From Hohaiivirga sp031546825 (GTDB lineage Bacteria > Pseudomonadota > Alphaproteobacteria > Rhizobiales > Beijerinckiaceae): 64,000 nt of DNA. Positions within the stretch are counted from its first letter, which is position 1. The number at the start of each line of letters is the position of its first letter. Location: positions 92,658 to 156,657 of the forward strand of contig JAVBJU010000005.1 of NCBI GenBank assembly GCA_031546825.1. Reading direction: 5' to 3'. Made by a program: the position numbers and the translations under genes. The notes beneath the pieces are model-generated. The model ran no database searches. It worked only from the letters and a program-made list of their open reading frames with translations, and was not told the DNA's origin. Positions 1 to 8,155 of the stretch are shown here, piece by piece.

Positions 1-1191
1 CTGGATCGAAGAGGTTTCGACCGAGACCTGAGCGGCGTAGTCCTTGAAGCCCTGCGGCAGTTCGGTGCTCCACAGAACCGTCAGGTTCGGCTCAGGGGCC
101 GGGCCGAGGTTGTAGAGGGTCTGCAGGAAGCGGAAGCTGTTCTTGGTCACCAGCGGACGACCATCTTCGCCAACACCGGCAATGGATTCGGTCACCCAGG
201 TCGGGTCGCCAGAGAACAACTGATCGTATTCCGGCGTGCGCAGGAAGCGAACGATGCGCAGCTTGATGACCAGATCGTCGATCATCTCCTGGGCCTCGGC
301 CTCGGTGAGGACGCCAGCCTTCATGTCGCGGTCAATATAGATGTCGAGGAAGGTCGAAACACGACCGAACGACATGGCCGCGCCATTCTGCTCCTTCACG
401 GCAGCAAGATAGGCAAAATACACCCACTGCACAGCTTCACGGGCGTTGGTGGCAGGCTTGGAAACGTCGAAGCCGTACTTCGCAGCCATCTCGCGCAATT
501 CATCAAGGGCGCGGAACTGTTCCGACAACTCTTCACGCAGGCGCATCACATCTTCGGTGAAGACATGGTCGTCGAGCTCATGGAACTCGCGCAGTTTGTC
601 CTGACGCAGGAAATCGGTGCCGTAGAGGGCGAGACGGCGATAGTCGCCGATGATACGACCACGGCCGTAGGCGTCCGGCAATCCAGTCACAACGCCCGAG
701 CTACGGGCTGCAACGATATCCGGCGTATAGACGTCGAACACTGCCTGGTTGTGGCTCTTGCGGTAATGGGTCCAGATGTCGTCAATCTTCGGGTCCGACT
801 TGAAGCCAAACGCCTCAAGGCCGTTCTGGACCATGCGCAGGCCGCCATTCGGCATAATGGCGCGCTTCAACGGCGCGTCGGTCTGCAAGCCAACGATGAT
901 TTCGAGGTCGCGGTCAATATAACCGGCGTCATGGGCGGTGATCGTCGAGCCACGGTCGCTTGAAACGTCGAGAACGCCCTTCTTGCGCTCTTCCTTCAGA
1001 AGCTCGGACAGCTTGGCCCACACAGCGGTTGTGCGCTCGGTGGCGCCAGCCAGAAATGCGCTATCGCCTACATAGGGGGCATAGTTCTTCTGAATGAATT
1101 CGCGCACATCGACGCGCTCTTTCCACTGCCCAGCGGCAAAGCTGCGCCAAGGGTCAACGACAACGTCGGGCTTATTAACGGTAGCGTCCAT
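1..1191 (-). CDS. pflB: Formate C-acetyltransferase (pyruvate formate-lyase), 5' part only
   Basis: Glycyl-radical enzyme that converts pyruvate and CoA to acetyl-CoA and formate in anaerobic cytosol. The reading frame is open to the window edge and gives the first 397 residues. Recognisable PFL stretches are VREFIQKNYAPY, DSAFLAGATERTT, HDAGYID, GLPDAYGRGRIIGDYRR and NGAAMSFGR, which run colinear with the E. coli enzyme. The catalytic Cys pair and the C-terminal glycyl-radical loop lie beyond the window, so activity cannot be judged. The start is ATG at 1191, preceded by a strong AGGAGG. The activase gene pflA is not in view and may follow downstream off the left edge. PFL is not common in this bacterial group. 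Identity is secure; the symbol could also be given as pflD-like if the missing half differs. Confidence 0.93.
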   Translation of the reverse strand, partial: MDATVNKPDVVVDPWRSFAAGQWKERVDVREFIQKNYAPYVGDSAFLAGATERTTAVWAKLSELLKEERKKGVLDVSSDRGSTITAHDAGYIDRDLEIIVGLQTDAPLKRAIMPNGGLRMVQNGLEAFGFKSDPKIDDIWTHYRKSHNQAVFDVYTPDIVAARSSGVVTGLPDAYGRGRIIGDYRRLALYGTDFLRQDKLREFHELDDHVFTEDVMRLREELSEQFRALDELREMAAKYGFDVSKPATNAREAVQWVYFAYLAAVKEQNGAAMSFGRVSTFLDIYIDRDMKAGVLTEAEAQEMIDDLVIKLRIVRFLRTPEYDQLFSGDPTWVTESIAGVGEDGRPLVTKNSFRFLQTLYNLGPAPEPNLTVLWSTELPQGFKDYAAQVSVETSSIQ

Positions 1192-1654
1192 ATTTATAGC
1201 CTCCTAGAGGAAACCTGTTCGGGAAAACTCAGTGCTTCCCAATGCAGGCCCCTTATAGATAATTCCACCCCGGAAGACATTCTAAATCGGCTTCAAAACT
1301 GTCCGAAAATCCTTTGCAGCGCAATGATTCTTCTGTTTGCAGCGCTAGTATGAAAAATAGTCTCCACAAATTGCCCTGGTGAAATGATTGCCTGGAATGG
1401 CTTTGAATTGGCCTTTAGAAATATCACAGCGCTGCAATAGATGTTTTTTTCACCTGCGACAAAATGGCACAATCCTGTGCGCGCAAATGTCTCTCTTCAC
1501 ACCGGCCAATGGCTCCGGAAAGCGGCCCCGCCAAAGCGGATATGCCCTTGAAAACAAATAAAATATTCTTGAAAAACGCGTCATGCCAAACCGCCTTCTC
1601 AAGCGCCTTGCGCGCCGAACCACATGCGGTTTCTTGCGATGAACGGTGCGCAGT
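1192..1654. other. Intergenic region upstream of pflB
   Basis: About 460 bases between recR and pflB, AT-richer than its surroundings. Both genes point left, so this must hold the pflB promoter and leader and the end of the recR transcript. I saw no convincing FNR-type TTGAT-N4-ATCAA site, no clear sigma-70 promoter and no strong terminator. Short open frames here give low-complexity or recR-antisense products and are not credible genes. Confidence 0.5.
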
Positions 1655-2260
1655 CTAAAATCTGGTTCTCTGCTTGATCGCAGCGGAGAGCGTTCCTTCG
1701 TCCAGATAGTCGAGTTCACCGCCCACCGGCACGCCATGCGCGAGCTTCGTAATATTAACGTCGCAGTGCGCCAAAAGTTCAGTCACATAATGCGCCGTCG
1801 TCTGCCCATCTACAGTAGCGCTGAGGGCCAGGATCACTTCCTGCACCTCTGGCACAGACGCCCGCGCCACAAGGCCTTCCAGATTGAGATGTTCCGGGCG
1901 AACACCGTCGAGTGGCGACAGCACGCCACCCAGCACATGATACCCGACATTGAGGGCCGCCGCGCGCTCCAGCGCCCATAAGTCGGAAACGTCTTCGACC
2001 ACGACGAGAATTGTCCTGTCGCGCTCGCCATCACAGCAGATGACGCAAGGGTCTTGTGTGTCGATATTCCCGCAGGATTGACAGACCATCGCCCGGTCTT
2101 CAACCACCCGCATGGCATCGCTGAGCGGGTGAAGCAATTGTTCACGCCGCTTGATGAGATGAAGCACCGCCCGTCGCGCCGAACGCGGGCCCAAGCCCGG
2201 CAGGCGCGCCAGCAGTTGAATCAGACGTTCGATTTCCGGGCCTGCAACCGAACGGGCCAT
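1655..2260 (-). CDS. recR: Recombination mediator RecR
   Basis: 201-residue RecFOR-pathway protein that, with RecO, loads RecA on gapped DNA. Family layout is complete: helix-hairpin-helix near residues 11-30, a zinc finger with C60-x2-C63 and C72-x2-C75, then a Toprim domain starting near residue 83 with ILVVVEDVSDLWALE. Length matches the family (about 200). It begins with ATG 22 bases after the ybaB stop, in the usual dnaX-ybaB-recR order, so it is almost certainly co-transcribed with them. No terminator is obvious downstream. Confidence 0.97.
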   Translation of the reverse strand: MARSVAGPEIERLIQLLARLPGLGPRSARRAVLHLIKRREQLLHPLSDAMRVVEDRAMVCQSCGNIDTQDPCVICCDGERDRTILVVVEDVSDLWALERAAALNVGYHVLGGVLSPLDGVRPEHLNLEGLVARASVPEVQEVILALSATVDGQTTAHYVTELLAHCDVNITKLAHGVPVGGELDYLDEGTLSAAIKQRTRF

Positions 2261-2282
2261 ATTGTTAAACTCCAGTACCGGC

Positions 2283-2600
2283 TCAGAACGGATTAAGGCC
2301 GGGCGGAAGCTGCATGCCGCCGGTCATTTCGGTCATGCGCTGCTGCATGATGCGTTCAGCTTTGCCGCGCGCATCGGAAAATGCCGCAACGATCAGGTCT
2401 TCAAGGATTTCCTTTTCCTCAGCCACAACAATGGACGGATCAAGCGTGATGCCTTTGAGATCACCCTTACCGGAGACTTTGACCACAACCGCACCGCCGC
2501 CGGAAGAGCCCTCGACCTCAAGCTGGTCCATCTCGGCCTGCATGTCCTGCATCTTCTTCTGCATGGCCTGGGCCTGCTTCATCAAAGCCATCATATCCAT
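2283..2600 (-). CDS. YbaB/EbfC family nucleoid-associated protein
   Basis: 105-residue protein of the YbaB/EbfC family, which forms tweezer-like dimers that bind DNA and help compact the nucleoid. The N-terminal Met/Gln/Lys-rich helix (KQAQAMQKKMQDMQAEM) and the GGAVVVKVSGKGDLKGI strand region are typical. An AGGAG lies 8 bases before the ATG at 2600. It sits between dnaX (63 bases upstream) and recR (22 bases downstream), the conserved bacterial order. Function beyond DNA binding is inferred from the family. Confidence 0.95.
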   Translation of the reverse strand: MDMMALMKQAQAMQKKMQDMQAEMDQLEVEGSSGGGAVVVKVSGKGDLKGITLDPSIVVAEEKEILEDLIVAAFSDARGKAERIMQQRMTEMTGGMQLPPGLNPF

Positions 2601-2663
2601 CGTTCAATCTCCTGAAGTCCGTGCCCGCTGCCGGCTTTGCACGCGCGGCGGCATTACCCGTTG

Positions 2664-4577
2664 TCACATATCGGAATCGTTGTCATTCCCCTCTTCGGGG
2701 TCTCCGCCGGTTTCCACATCCACAACCGGGAGGGGCGCTTCAATCTGCCGGTCACGCACATCAATGATTTGCGCTCCTGGAAACTGAGCCAGCACCGCTT
2801 GAACCAGCGGATGCGCCGTGGCGGTGTCGCGCCGCTCGAACTTTTCTCGGTCGCGGACGGAACGCAGGGTCTCTTTCCCCTCCTCCGACGACAGGATGAC
2901 CACCCAGCGCAACCCGGTCCAATCCTTCAAGATGCGGGTCAGGTCGTTGGCAAGCGTCCGGCTACCACCGTCAGCAAGCCGAAATTCCAGATGGCCTTCC
3001 TCGAAGCGCACGAGATGCACATCGTTTTCGAGAGCGGTTTTCAAGCCTATGTCGCGCTGCTCTTCAGCATAGGCGACAACATCTTCAAAGCGCCGCAGGC
3101 GAATATGGGTGTCAGTGGCACCATCGGCCATGGCAGCCGGTGCCGCCATGGCCGACGACGCGGAATGCATCATGGTTGCGCCGCCACTCGGTGGCGAGGC
3201 AGTATGGCCCATGCTTGCGGTGGGCGCGGACGGCGCATGTTGGGCCACAGCCCGCACGGCGTCAGCGCCAGCGGGTACCGACGGAGCTGCAACTGAGGAA
3301 GCCGCCGCATTCGCGTGATTGCCTCGCAACGCCCGCAAAGCCTCATCGGGCGTCGGCAGATCGGCGACATAAGCCAGCCGCACCAGCACCATTTCCGCGG
3401 CAGCGACGGGCCGAGCCGCCGTCTGGACCTCGGGCAACCCTTTGAGCAATATCTGCCAGGCACGCGACAGCACGCGCACCGACAGCTTCTGTGCCATATC
3501 GACACCGCGGGTGCGCTCCACCTCGGTAACCGACGGATCCTTGGCGGTTTCCGGCGTCAGCTTCAGCCGTGTCACCAGATGGGTGAAAGAAGCAAGATCG
3601 GAGAGAATGACGGCGGGGTCCGCGCCGGAATCGTATTGGTTGCGCAGGCTGGCGAAAGCAGCGACCATATCGCCACGCATCACCGCTTCGAACAGGTCGA
3701 TAACCTGGGCACGATCGGCAAGGCCAAGCATGTCACGCACCGTGTCGGCACGGACGGTGCCGCCGCCATGGGCGATGGCCTGATCAAGTAGTGAGAGGCT
3801 GTCGCGGGCAGAACCTTCCGCCGCAAGGGCAATCGCCGAAAGGGCTGCGGGCTCGGCAGTCACGGCCTCGTTCTCGCAGATGCGGCCCAGATGCGCCATC
3901 AGCTTGTCCGCGCCGATGCGGCGCAGGTCGAACCGCTGGCAGCGCGACAGGATGGTGATCGGAACCTTGCGGATTTCCGTGGTCGCAAAGATGAATTTGG
4001 CGTGGGGCGGCGGCTCCTCAAGCGTCTTCAGGAAGGCGTTGAACGCCTTCTCGGACAGCATGTGGACTTCGTCGATGATGTAGACTTTATAGCGCGCAGA
4101 CACAGGCGAATAGCGAATGCCGTCGATGATCTGGCGAACGTCTTCGACACCGGTGTGGGACGCCGCGTCCATCTCAAGGATATCGACATGGCGCGATTCC
4201 ATGATCGCTTCGCAATGCACGCCGAGTTGCGGCATGTGAATGGTCGGCCCGCCCGAGCCATCCGGCAATTGGTAATTGAGGGCGCGCGCCAGAATGCGGG
4301 CGGTGGTGGTTTTGCCGACACCGCGCACCCCGGTCAGCATCCAGGCTTGCGGAATACGCCCGGCATCGAACGCATTCGACAACGTCCGCACCATGGCTTC
4401 CTGGCCGATGAGATCATCAAACGTGAGGGGGCGGTATTTACGGGCAAGAACGCGATATCCGCGCGCATCGGCGGGCGCAGCCGCCGCAACCGGCGCGGAC
4501 GCAGGCGCGGGCTCGCCCATCAGACTCATCTGATTGGGATCATCGGAGTGGTAGGAGCCGGTTTCGTTTTCTTCCAT
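2664..4577 (-). CDS. dnaX: DNA polymerase III subunit gamma/tau
   Basis: 637-residue clamp-loader ATPase that opens the beta clamp and couples polymerase to helicase. Seen: RFC-type N-terminus with LARKYRP (44-50), Walker A GVRGVGKT (83-90), DEVHMLS Walker B region, sensor SRC in ILSRCQRFDLRR, an Ala/Pro-rich linker and a C-terminal tau-like domain. The usual four zinc-finger cysteines after Walker A are missing (one Cys remains near residue 122), as in other rhizobial-type DnaX. The frame is open 32 codons further upstream to 4673, but that stretch runs towards the SRP RNA gene and has no family similarity, so ATG 4577 (MEENETG) is chosen. No obvious slippery A-run for a gamma frameshift was found. 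Confidence 0.95.
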   Translation of the reverse strand: MEENETGSYHSDDPNQMSLMGEPAPASAPVAAAAPADARGYRVLARKYRPLTFDDLIGQEAMVRTLSNAFDAGRIPQAWMLTGVRGVGKTTTARILARALNYQLPDGSGGPTIHMPQLGVHCEAIMESRHVDILEMDAASHTGVEDVRQIIDGIRYSPVSARYKVYIIDEVHMLSEKAFNAFLKTLEEPPPHAKFIFATTEIRKVPITILSRCQRFDLRRIGADKLMAHLGRICENEAVTAEPAALSAIALAAEGSARDSLSLLDQAIAHGGGTVRADTVRDMLGLADRAQVIDLFEAVMRGDMVAAFASLRNQYDSGADPAVILSDLASFTHLVTRLKLTPETAKDPSVTEVERTRGVDMAQKLSVRVLSRAWQILLKGLPEVQTAARPVAAAEMVLVRLAYVADLPTPDEALRALRGNHANAAASSVAAPSVPAGADAVRAVAQHAPSAPTASMGHTASPPSGGATMMHSASSAMAAPAAMADGATDTHIRLRRFEDVVAYAEEQRDIGLKTALENDVHLVRFEEGHLEFRLADGGSRTLANDLTRILKDWTGLRWVVILSSEEGKETLRSVRDREKFERRDTATAHPLVQAVLAQFPGAQIIDVRDRQIEAPLPVVDVETGGDPEEGNDNDSDM

Positions 4578-4679
4578 CGGGCCTGATCGAACGGGGTGAC
4601 AGACGGCGGCAAAAACCACACAAAACGCAATCCACGACGACGGTCCCCGTATCCCGATGGTCGCCGGTCGCATTGAAGG

Positions 4680-4776
4680 TGGAAGGCTGGACGAAAACCC
4701 GCTCGGTCTCGTTAGGGCTGCTTCCTTCCGGACCTGACCCGGTTAGCGAGTGAAACGTCCCTCGCCAACCTTCCGT
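4680..4776 (-). ncRNA. ffs: Signal recognition particle RNA (4.5S-type)
   Basis: The minus strand contains the diagnostic SRP apical loop GGTCAGGTCCGGAAGGAAGC followed by AGCC, in the Ffh-binding hairpin. The ends pair: GGAAGGTTGG at the 5' side with CCAGCCTTCC at the 3' side, giving a rod of about 97 nt, the normal bacterial small SRP RNA length. It lies about 100 bases upstream of dnaX in the same direction, the usual alphaproteobacterial arrangement. Exact ends are estimated from the pairing. Confidence 0.93.
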
Positions 4777-4780
4777 CGTC

Positions 4781-4809
4781 TATATGAGGGTTTGCGCAGG
4801 CAAAGGCAA
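4781..4809 (-). promoter_or_regulatory. Sigma-70 type promoter of ffs
   Basis: On the minus strand TTGCCT, a 17-base spacer and CATATA stand 4-6 bases before the inferred 5' end of the SRP RNA. Position, spacing and the known strong expression of this RNA support a housekeeping promoter; it may also feed dnaX-ybaB-recR. Confidence 0.65.
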
Positions 4810-4891
4810 GCGGCAGATGCGAATATCACCGGCTTTCCCGCCCATTTCCGGCTTACCAATTCTGAAAGCCAACGTGGGAAACCGCCCAAAG

Positions 4892-4920
4892 AAAACGGAT
4901 GCCTTCCGAAAAAGGCATCC
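4892..4920 (-). terminator. Rho-independent terminator after the MFS gene
   Basis: Minus-strand hairpin with 9-bp arms GGATGCCTT/AAGGCATCC (4897-4920) followed by TTTTC TTT. It stands about 30 bases after the MFS stop codon and closes the sigma-54 operon. Confidence 0.75.
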
Positions 4921-4948
4921 GCAGTTCAGTGCGTCATTTCTGTGGAAG

Positions 4949-6202
4949 TCAGGACACTTTCGCCCGCGGAACCACGAGCAGCAAAGCTGCCGACAACACA
5001 AGGCTTATCTCCATGAGAGCAAAGCCAGCGCCAAACGATCCAGCATATGCCTGGATCAGGTAGCCGATGGCCATCGGCGCAATGAAGCCGCCGATCTGTC
5101 CGCCGGTGTTGATGAACCCGCTGGCAAAACCCATAATCTCGGCCGGAAGCACTTCCATGGAAATCGCCCAGAACGCGCCAAACGGCATGAAAATGCCAAT
5201 CGCTGCTGTCAACGTCAGGAAGAAGACACACATCATCGGGTCCGCGGAGACGAATGAGAAGTACATGAAGACAGCGCCAAGCATGTAACAGGTTGCGACG
5301 AAAATCCGTTTGTTTCCGCGGAAAATAAGATCACAAACCTTGCTCGCAAATATCATCGCTAAGAACGAGAAGAAGAATGGGATTGAGGAAGTGAGCCCCA
5401 TTTTCACCATTGCGAACTGCCGCGCCTCAACCAGATATGACGGCAACCAGGACAAGAAGCCCCAGAAGGCAATCCCGAACAGCAGATAAACCACCATCAG
5501 CATCCAAAGGCTTGGCGAGGCGATCGCCATGCGCATGGCTGCGCGCTTCTCCTCGGTGGTGACCACCTTTGCCACTGGCTGGCCAGCCCGAATTTCGGCC
5601 AGTTCCTCGGTGGTCATGGAAGGGTGATCTTCCGGTCGGTCACGCATATACCACCAGCACAGGATAGCGATTAGAAAACCCGGAATCGCAAACGCATAGA
5701 AAACACCGTGCCAGCCCCACAGATGCATCAGCGCGACAACCAGCAGCGGCGCAAAAGCTGGGCCCAGCGCAATCGAGCAAAGGTTAAGCGAATTGGCGCG
5801 CACTTGCTCGTGCTTCGGGAACCATTGGCTGATAATCTTCCACGACGCGGGGGGGTGCATGGCCTCACCAGCACCAAAGAGTGGGCGCACGATCAACATT
5901 CCTACGAAGCTTCCGGCCATTGCCGTCGCCGCTGTGAAGATCGACCACCATGTCAGGGCGAACGTCATCGTCAATCGCGCCCCAATCCGATCGACGAGCA
6001 GACCCGCGATAACCTGCAATAAGCCGTAGCCAACGAAGAATGCGCTCAGCACCATTCCTTTCTGTGCCGCCGTCAGGCCAAACTCAGCACTGATTTGTGG
6101 AAGAGCGACAGCAAAATTAACGCGATCGAGATAAGATATTAGAAAGATAAGCCACAAGATTAGAAGCATTTTGTTGCGAACACGCCATTGAGTAAAAAAC
6201 AT
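4949..6202 (-). CDS. MFS transporter, anion:cation symporter (ACS) type
   Basis: About 417-residue, 12-helix major facilitator carrier of the inner membrane. ACS-like features are SYLDRVNFAVALPQIS in helix 1, the DRIGARL loop between helices 2 and 3, and GAGEAMHPPASWKIISQWFP in helix 4-5; relatives import hexuronates, tartrate and other organic acids. It is the last gene of the operon driven from the sigma-54 promoter, so it probably imports the acid handled by the CoA-transferase and lyase. Start is uncertain: TTG 6223, ATG 6214 and ATG 6202 are in frame; 6202 is preferred because GGGG lies 6 bases upstream and it gives a normal short cytosolic N-terminus. Substrate is inferred from context only. 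Confidence 0.88.
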   Translation of the reverse strand: MFFTQWRVRNKMLLILWLIFLISYLDRVNFAVALPQISAEFGLTAAQKGMVLSAFFVGYGLLQVIAGLLVDRIGARLTMTFALTWWSIFTAATAMAGSFVGMLIVRPLFGAGEAMHPPASWKIISQWFPKHEQVRANSLNLCSIALGPAFAPLLVVALMHLWGWHGVFYAFAIPGFLIAILCWWYMRDRPEDHPSMTTEELAEIRAGQPVAKVVTTEEKRAAMRMAIASPSLWMLMVVYLLFGIAFWGFLSWLPSYLVEARQFAMVKMGLTSSIPFFFSFLAMIFASKVCDLIFRGNKRIFVATCYMLGAVFMYFSFVSADPMMCVFFLTLTAAIGIFMPFGAFWAISMEVLPAEIMGFASGFINTGGQIGGFIAPMAIGYLIQAYAGSFGAGFALMEISLVLSAALLLVVPRAKVS

Positions 6203-6232
6203 TTTTAACCCCATTTCTGTCAATTTACTTAT

Positions 6233-7195
6233 TCAGGAAAGCACAAGATGCTGCTCTTCCATCCATTTCCGAGCGATAGTGGCTAATTCATCCAGATTGT
6301 CGTCCATAATCAGGATATGTGAATTGCCGTGAATGCCGGCTTCTGGAAGATCTATCCAGGTGACGGGAACGCCCGCGGCCTCAAGCGCACGGCGATAAAC
6401 CGAAACATTGTCGTAAAATTCGCCCCACCAGGTGCTTCCGGCGCGGATATTGTCGCCCCAGATGAAAAGATGCGGAATGTTCCGGAGTGCCAGCAGATCG
6501 GCACTCTCAAACGTTGGGGCGCCCGAAGGCTCGAATAATATGACGCCCGCGACGCGTTCCGGCACAGCAAGCATTGCTTTCAGAACCAACCCACATCCCT
6601 GGCTATGAGAGATAATGATGCTTTTGCCGAGCTTGTTCAGAAGCTCCACATAAGCCGCCTCGGAAAGCTCGTCATTGCAGGTCCAGCGTGGGACAGCCTG
6701 CTTCATGAACATATCGAAGGCATGAACCGGGAAGCGTTGACCTGGCCAGATTTCTCGCTTTGCGTACGACGGACCAAAGCGGAAACTCTCCCACGCCTGC
6801 TGCTTCGAGCGGAACTGGGGAGAACCAGCATAGATATTCGGATATTGCGCCCAAGACGCCCTTCCGCGCTCAACCCCATCGCAGACATAGGTATCAAACC
6901 CATGATGGAGAAAATGGCTTTGCATCCCAGGGCGGCCATCCGGCGTATCTTCCCAACTCGCCCCGGTCATGCCACCCCCGTGAACGAAGACCAGCGGATA
7001 TCTCGCTTTGGGGGCACTCTGCCGAACATATTGGACATACATCTGGCCGAATTCGAATGCCCCGTTCGGATCAAGGCGAGCTGGTTTTCCGCCTTTGGAT
7101 AAAACAGCTTCAAAATGAGGAAGTCCTTCAAGAACCGCTTCGCGACCGCCCACGAAAAAACTACCAATGGCTTTGATGCTGAGATCGTCACCCAT
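6233..7195 (-). CDS. Alpha/beta hydrolase of the catabolic operon
   Basis: 320-residue alpha/beta-hydrolase-fold protein without signal peptide, so probably cytosolic. An oxyanion motif VHGGG lies at 71-75, the nucleophile elbow SHSQG has Ser198, and a late His is available at 289 or 293; an acid could be Glu222 or Asp248. The large middle insert rich in aromatic residues (about 110-175) would shape a substrate pocket. ATG 7195 is chosen over the longer frame because AAGGAG stands 6 bases before it. It overlaps the lyase gene by 8 bases, implying translational coupling. It may cleave an ester, lactone or amide precursor of the acid used by the operon; the substrate is not known. Confidence 0.87.
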   Translation of the reverse strand: MGDDLSIKAIGSFFVGGREAVLEGLPHFEAVLSKGGKPARLDPNGAFEFGQMYVQYVRQSAPKARYPLVFVHGGGMTGASWEDTPDGRPGMQSHFLHHGFDTYVCDGVERGRASWAQYPNIYAGSPQFRSKQQAWESFRFGPSYAKREIWPGQRFPVHAFDMFMKQAVPRWTCNDELSEAAYVELLNKLGKSIIISHSQGCGLVLKAMLAVPERVAGVILFEPSGAPTFESADLLALRNIPHLFIWGDNIRAGSTWWGEFYDNVSVYRRALEAAGVPVTWIDLPEAGIHGNSHILIMDDNLDELATIARKWMEEQHLVLS

Positions 7196-8144
7196 GGCTT
7201 TCTCCTTTATTTTTCGGCCAGAAATCAAATTCGGAGTAACTGCGCGCATTGGCGAGATGGCCCATCAGATTTGGTTGAATTTTCTCGCCTATAAGTTCAA
7301 CTGCTCTCAGATGGCGGGCCAGATCAACACCGGTCGCCACGCCCATGCGGTGCAACATGTTGACGGTGTCTTCTGTCGCGGCATTGCCGGCGGCTCCAGG
7401 CGCAAACGGGCAGCCTCCCAATCCACCGGCAGCGGTCTCGAACCGCGTCACACCACGCTGCAAGCCGACCAGCATGTTGGCAAGCGCCATGCCATGCGTG
7501 TCGTGCATATGCAGCGCAATCTCGAGCGTTGGGAACGTCGCGCGCACAGCATCGATGAGTACGGCGGTTTGAAGCGGATTGGCGACCCCTATCGTGTCAC
7601 ACAGGGCAACATCTCTCGCCCCGCGCTTCACGCCTTCTTCGATCAGCCACAGCACTTGTTCCACCGTAATCGCGCCGACGAACGGGCAACCAAATACCGT
7701 CGACATCGACAAGGTCACATGCAAACCGGGATAGGTTTTCACGATGGTGTCGAGATCGGCCAGCGACTCTTCGTGCGTGCGGTTGATATTCGCCTTGTTG
7801 TGGGCGGCGCTTGCTGAGATCACATACGAGATGTGCGAAAGCCCGGCGGCGTGCGCTGCGGTCGCGCCGCGCAGATTTGGTGCGAGCGCAACGGCATCGA
7901 GCTCGAGATTATCCCGCGCGATGCGCTTGAGAACATGCGCGGACACGTCCGCCGCATCGGCCATCTGGGGGATGGCCTTGGGGCTGACGAAGGAGGTGAT
8001 CTCGAAGCTGCGCAGGCCAGCATCAATCAGGCGGTCTATCACCTGGAGTTTGGTTTCTGACGGGATCCAGGTCTTGATGTTCTGGAAGCCATCACGGGGA
8101 CATATCTCGGTGAGCGTGACCCGGTCGGGAAGCGGAACCTTCAT
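7188..8144 (-). CDS. Hydroxymethylglutaryl-CoA lyase family protein
   Basis: 318-residue DRE-TIM metallolyase. Seen: RDGFQN at 17-22 (metal and catalytic Arg/Asp), the metal-binding HMHDTHG at 212-218, and the HMG-CoA lyase loop GGLGGCPFAPGAAGN with Cys245. Members cleave 3-hydroxy-3-methylglutaryl-CoA to acetyl-CoA and acetoacetate; close relatives act on other 3-hydroxyacyl-CoA thioesters. GGGAGG before ATG 8144 decides the start over an upstream GTG at 8159. It follows the CoA-transferase gene by 11 bases and overlaps the hydrolase gene, so it is the second step of this operon. No biotin carboxylase or isovaleryl-CoA dehydrogenase is nearby, which argues against leucine degradation and for use of an externally supplied acid. 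Confidence 0.92.
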   Translation of the reverse strand: MKVPLPDRVTLTEICPRDGFQNIKTWIPSETKLQVIDRLIDAGLRSFEITSFVSPKAIPQMADAADVSAHVLKRIARDNLELDAVALAPNLRGATAAHAAGLSHISYVISASAAHNKANINRTHEESLADLDTIVKTYPGLHVTLSMSTVFGCPFVGAITVEQVLWLIEEGVKRGARDVALCDTIGVANPLQTAVLIDAVRATFPTLEIALHMHDTHGMALANMLVGLQRGVTRFETAAGGLGGCPFAPGAAGNAATEDTVNMLHRMGVATGVDLARHLRAVELIGEKIQPNLMGHLANARSYSEFDFWPKNKGESHG

Positions 8145-8155
8145 GATTACCTCCC

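Noticed and set aside
1192..1654. FNR/ANR box upstream of pflB
   Set aside because: Expected for an anaerobic gene, but no TTGAT-N4-ATCAA-like dyad could be found by eye.
1450..1737. 95-residue open frame overlapping the 3' end of recR
   Set aside because: Arg-rich random-looking product, no ribosome site, overlaps recR in another frame.
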